Source: an uncultured Oscillospiraceae bacterium
GTDB taxonomy: Bacteria; Bacillota_A; Clostridia; Oscillospirales; Oscillospiraceae
Assembly: GCA_947631215.1 (NCBI GenBank)
Contig: CANRKN010000104.1
Span: forward strand, 1 to 7,063
Length of the DNA: 7,063 nt
Reading direction: 5' to 3'
The position numbers and the translations under genes are program-made. The notes beneath the pieces are model-generated. The model had not been told where the DNA came from, did not search any database, and was given only the letters and a program-made list of their open reading frames with translations. This document shows positions 5,594 to 7,063 of the stretch, one piece after another (within the stretch, counting starts at the first letter, position 1; the number at the start of each line of letters is the position of its first letter).

Positions 5594-6391
5594 TTACTCG
5601 CCGAAGGTATGGATGACCTTCCGGGGGCAGACCTCGGCGCAGTGGCCGCAGTGCTGGCACTTCGTCTGGTCGATCTTGGCCAGGAAGTTCTCGATGGTGA
5701 TGGCGTCGGCGGGGCACTCCTTCTTGCACTTCATGCAGCCGATGCAGCCGAAGTCGCAGTACTTGGTGACCTGGGCGCCCTTGTCGTTGGAGTTGCAGCC
5801 CACGGCGTTGGTGGAGTCGGCAGGGACCTTGGTGATCAGCTTCTTGGGGCAGGCCGCGGCGCACTTCATGCAGCCGACGCACTTGCTCCTGTCCACCTGG
5901 GCGATGCCGTCCACCACGTGCATGGCGTCGAAGGGGCAGGCCGCGGCACAGTCGCCGAAGCCCAGGCACCCGGCCGGGCACACGTTGGCGCCGTTGCCGC
6001 CGCCGAGACGGGTGGCGGCCAGGCAGGAGGTCAGGCCCTCATACTCGAACTTCTTCTTGGTGTGGCCGCAGGAGCCGGAGCACTGCACGAAGGCCACGCT
6101 GGCCTCGGCCGCGCCGGCGGAGACGCCCATGATCTCGCCGATGGCAGTCGCGGCGGCGGCGCCGCCGGGGACGCACCCGTTCACCGGGGCCTCGCCCTTT
6201 GCCACCGCAGCGGCATAGCCGTCACAGCCGGGATAGCCGCAGGCGCCGCAGTTGGCGCCGGCCAGAACGGCGCGGACGGCCTCTTCCTTCGGGTCCTTTT
6301 CCACATAGAACACCTTGCCGGCGATGACCAACAGCACGCCGAACAGCAGGCCCAGCGCGCCAAGGATGATGATGGCGGAAACAACAGTCAT
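5594..6391 (-). CDS. rnfB: Rnf electron transport complex subunit B (ferredoxin-like iron-sulfur protein)
   Basis: Membrane-anchored iron-sulfur subunit that takes electrons from reduced ferredoxin into the Rnf complex, which reduces NAD+ and pumps Na+ or H+. The 265 residues begin with one membrane helix (about 4-25). Next is the RnfB-type [4Fe-4S] domain with C48, C51, C56 and C73 (NCGACGYPGCDGYA). C-terminal ferredoxin-like cysteine sets follow: C138/C142/C148/C152, C171/C174/C177/C181, C216/C219/C222/C226 and C245/C248/C251/C255, the last three with the classic CxxCxxCxxxC spacing. C104, C108, C123, C199 and C212 are additional. This is a cluster-rich clostridial form, longer than the roughly 190-residue proteobacterial RsxB. 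The ATG is supported by AAGGAGGG 9 nt upstream, overlapping the rnfA stop. It is the last gene of the operon. Confidence 0.96.
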   Translation of the reverse strand: MTVVSAIIILGALGLLFGVLLVIAGKVFYVEKDPKEEAVRAVLAGANCGACGYPGCDGYAAAVAKGEAPVNGCVPGGAAAATAIGEIMGVSAGAAEASVAFVQCSGSCGHTKKKFEYEGLTSCLAATRLGGGNGANVCPAGCLGFGDCAAACPFDAMHVVDGIAQVDRSKCVGCMKCAAACPKKLITKVPADSTNAVGCNSNDKGAQVTKYCDFGCIGCMKCKKECPADAITIENFLAKIDQTKCQHCGHCAEVCPRKVIHTFGE

Positions 6392-6400
6392 GTCTTCTCG

Positions 6401-6409
6401 CCCTCCTTA
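6401..6409 (-). promoter_or_regulatory. Ribosome binding site of rnfB overlapping the rnfA stop codon
   Basis: Minus strand TAAGGAGGG: the TAA (6407-6409) is the rnfA stop and its last bases start the Shine-Dalgarno sequence, 9 nt before the rnfB ATG. The layout favours coupled translation of A and B. Confidence 0.85.
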
Positions 6410-6997
6410 CACAGGGATCTTCATGCCGGAGAAGCCCATGAACGCCAGAGCGAACAGGGCCGCCGTCACGAGGCAGATGGCGAAGCCTTCAAAGGCCTTG
6501 GGATAGTCGGCGAACTCCAGCCGCTCCCGGACGCTGGCGAACAGGACGATGGCCACGGTGAAGCCGATGCCGCCGGTGAAGCCGTCGATGACGCTCTCCA
6601 GGAAGTTGTAGTTGTTCTGGGTGTTCAGCAGCACCACGCCCAGCACCGCGCAGTTGGTGGTGATCAGGGGCAGGAAGATGCCCATGGCGGAGTACAGGGC
6701 CGGGATGGCCTTTTTCAGGAACATCTCCACGAACTGCACCAGCACGGCGATGACCAGGATGTAGGCCACGGTCTGCATGAAGCCGGCCACGCCGAAGGGG
6801 ATCAGCAGGAATTCGTTGATGACCCAGCAGATGGCGGAGGCCATGGTCATGACGAAGATGACGGCCACGCTCATGCCGGTGGCGGTGCTCATCTTGTTGG
6901 ACACGCCCAGGAACGGGCAGATGCCCAGGAACTGGGAGAAGATGAAGTTGTTGGTCAATATCGCGGCCAGGGAGATCGTTACGATAGAAGCAAACAT
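6407..6997 (-). CDS. rnfA: Rnf electron transport complex subunit A (integral membrane)
   Basis: Integral membrane subunit of the Rnf ferredoxin:NAD+ oxidoreductase, homologous to NqrE. It has 196 residues, the normal family length, with about six helices. Family motifs are clear: TNNFIFSQFLGICPFLG (15-31) and GIFLPLITTNCAVLG (106-120). C27 and C116 lie in these two motifs. In the related Nqr complex, equivalent cysteines from NqrD and NqrE share an intramembrane iron-sulfur centre, so C27/C116 probably do the same here with RnfE; this is transferred knowledge. The ATG overlaps the preceding stop as TAATG and has AAGGAGGT at 7007-7014, 9 nt upstream. The rnfB gene follows after 15 nt. All point to a single operon transcript. 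Confidence 0.97.
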   Translation of the reverse strand: MFASIVTISLAAILTNNFIFSQFLGICPFLGVSNKMSTATGMSVAVIFVMTMASAICWVINEFLLIPFGVAGFMQTVAYILVIAVLVQFVEMFLKKAIPALYSAMGIFLPLITTNCAVLGVVLLNTQNNYNFLESVIDGFTGGIGFTVAIVLFASVRERLEFADYPKAFEGFAICLVTAALFALAFMGFSGMKIPV

Positions 6998-7063
6998 TAC
7001 TCTTTGACCTCCTTTTCTTTCTTGGCCTTCTTCTCATTGCTCTTGCGCAGCGCGTACTGCATC
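6997..7063 (-). CDS. rnfE: C-terminal end of probable Rnf subunit E (partial, enters from the right edge)
   Basis: Only the last 21 residues lie in the window: MQYALRKSNEKKAKKEKEVKE, then TAA at 6997-6999. The tail is basic/acidic and hydrophilic, as expected for the cytoplasmic end of a membrane subunit. Assignment rests on position: in clostridial rnf operons (C-D-G-E-A-B) the gene before rnfA is rnfE. Its stop overlaps the rnfA ATG by one base, and the rnfA Shine-Dalgarno lies within its last codons. Too little sequence is present to confirm by homology. Confidence 0.7.
   Translation of the reverse strand, partial: MQYALRKSNEKKAKKEKEVKE
7007..7014 (-). promoter_or_regulatory. Ribosome binding site of rnfA
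   Basis: AAGGAGGT on the minus strand, 9 nt before the rnfA ATG and inside the last codons of the upstream gene. It is a full match to the anti-Shine-Dalgarno sequence. Confidence 0.85.

Noticed and set aside
5484..5981. Minus-strand frame overlapping rnfB and the intergenic region
   Set aside because: Arg-rich frame-shifted copy of the RnfB region that reads through the rnf terminator; no family match.
5577..6218. Plus-strand frame opposite rnfB
   Set aside because: Antisense to the repeated cysteine motifs, which give it repeated FMQP-like segments; no credible start signal.

Overview
The window reads as a GC-rich chromosomal segment from a Gram-positive anaerobe, most likely a Clostridia member of the Oscillospiraceae type (Oscillibacter, Flavonifractor and relatives). 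This rests on three things: an Rnf complex in clostridial gene order (E-A-B at the end of the operon), an extracellular lipoteichoic-acid-synthase-type sulfatase-fold enzyme, and a fused chorismate mutase/prephenate dehydratase. The taxonomic placement is inference. No rRNA, tRNA, CRISPR array, insertion sequence or phage gene is visible, and every stretch over 300 bases carries a gene.

Plus strand, 1-3228: a voltage-sensor potassium channel ending in two tandem TrkA-C (RCK-C) modules, then after 12 nt a membrane-anchored LTA-synthase-family phosphoglycerol transferase with an extra C-terminal beta-rich domain. The pair looks like one transcript and ends at a perfect 24-bp palindromic terminator that sits between convergent genes.

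Minus strand, 3273-5463 (read right to left): pheA, expressed from a near-consensus promoter (TTGACA, 17-bp spacer, TATCAT), overlaps by one base a small four-helix membrane protein of unknown function. A nested stem-loop terminator follows, and its T-tract runs straight into the TATAAT box of the next gene, an XRE-type regulator with two C-terminal membrane helices. A dyad over that gene's -10 and predicted start site is a candidate autoregulatory operator.

Minus strand, 5551-7063: the end of an rnf operon: the last codons of a probable rnfE, then rnfA and rnfB, tightly packed with strong Shine-Dalgarno sequences and closed by a hairpin terminator. Rnf couples ferredoxin oxidation and NAD+ reduction to ion transport across the membrane.

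I see no clearly new multi-gene system. The points most worth following up are the chorismate mutase half of PheA, which departs from the expected catalytic residues; the unknown membrane protein translationally coupled to it; the channel with two RCK-C modules but no RCK-N domain; and the C-terminal extension of the LTA-synthase-like enzyme.
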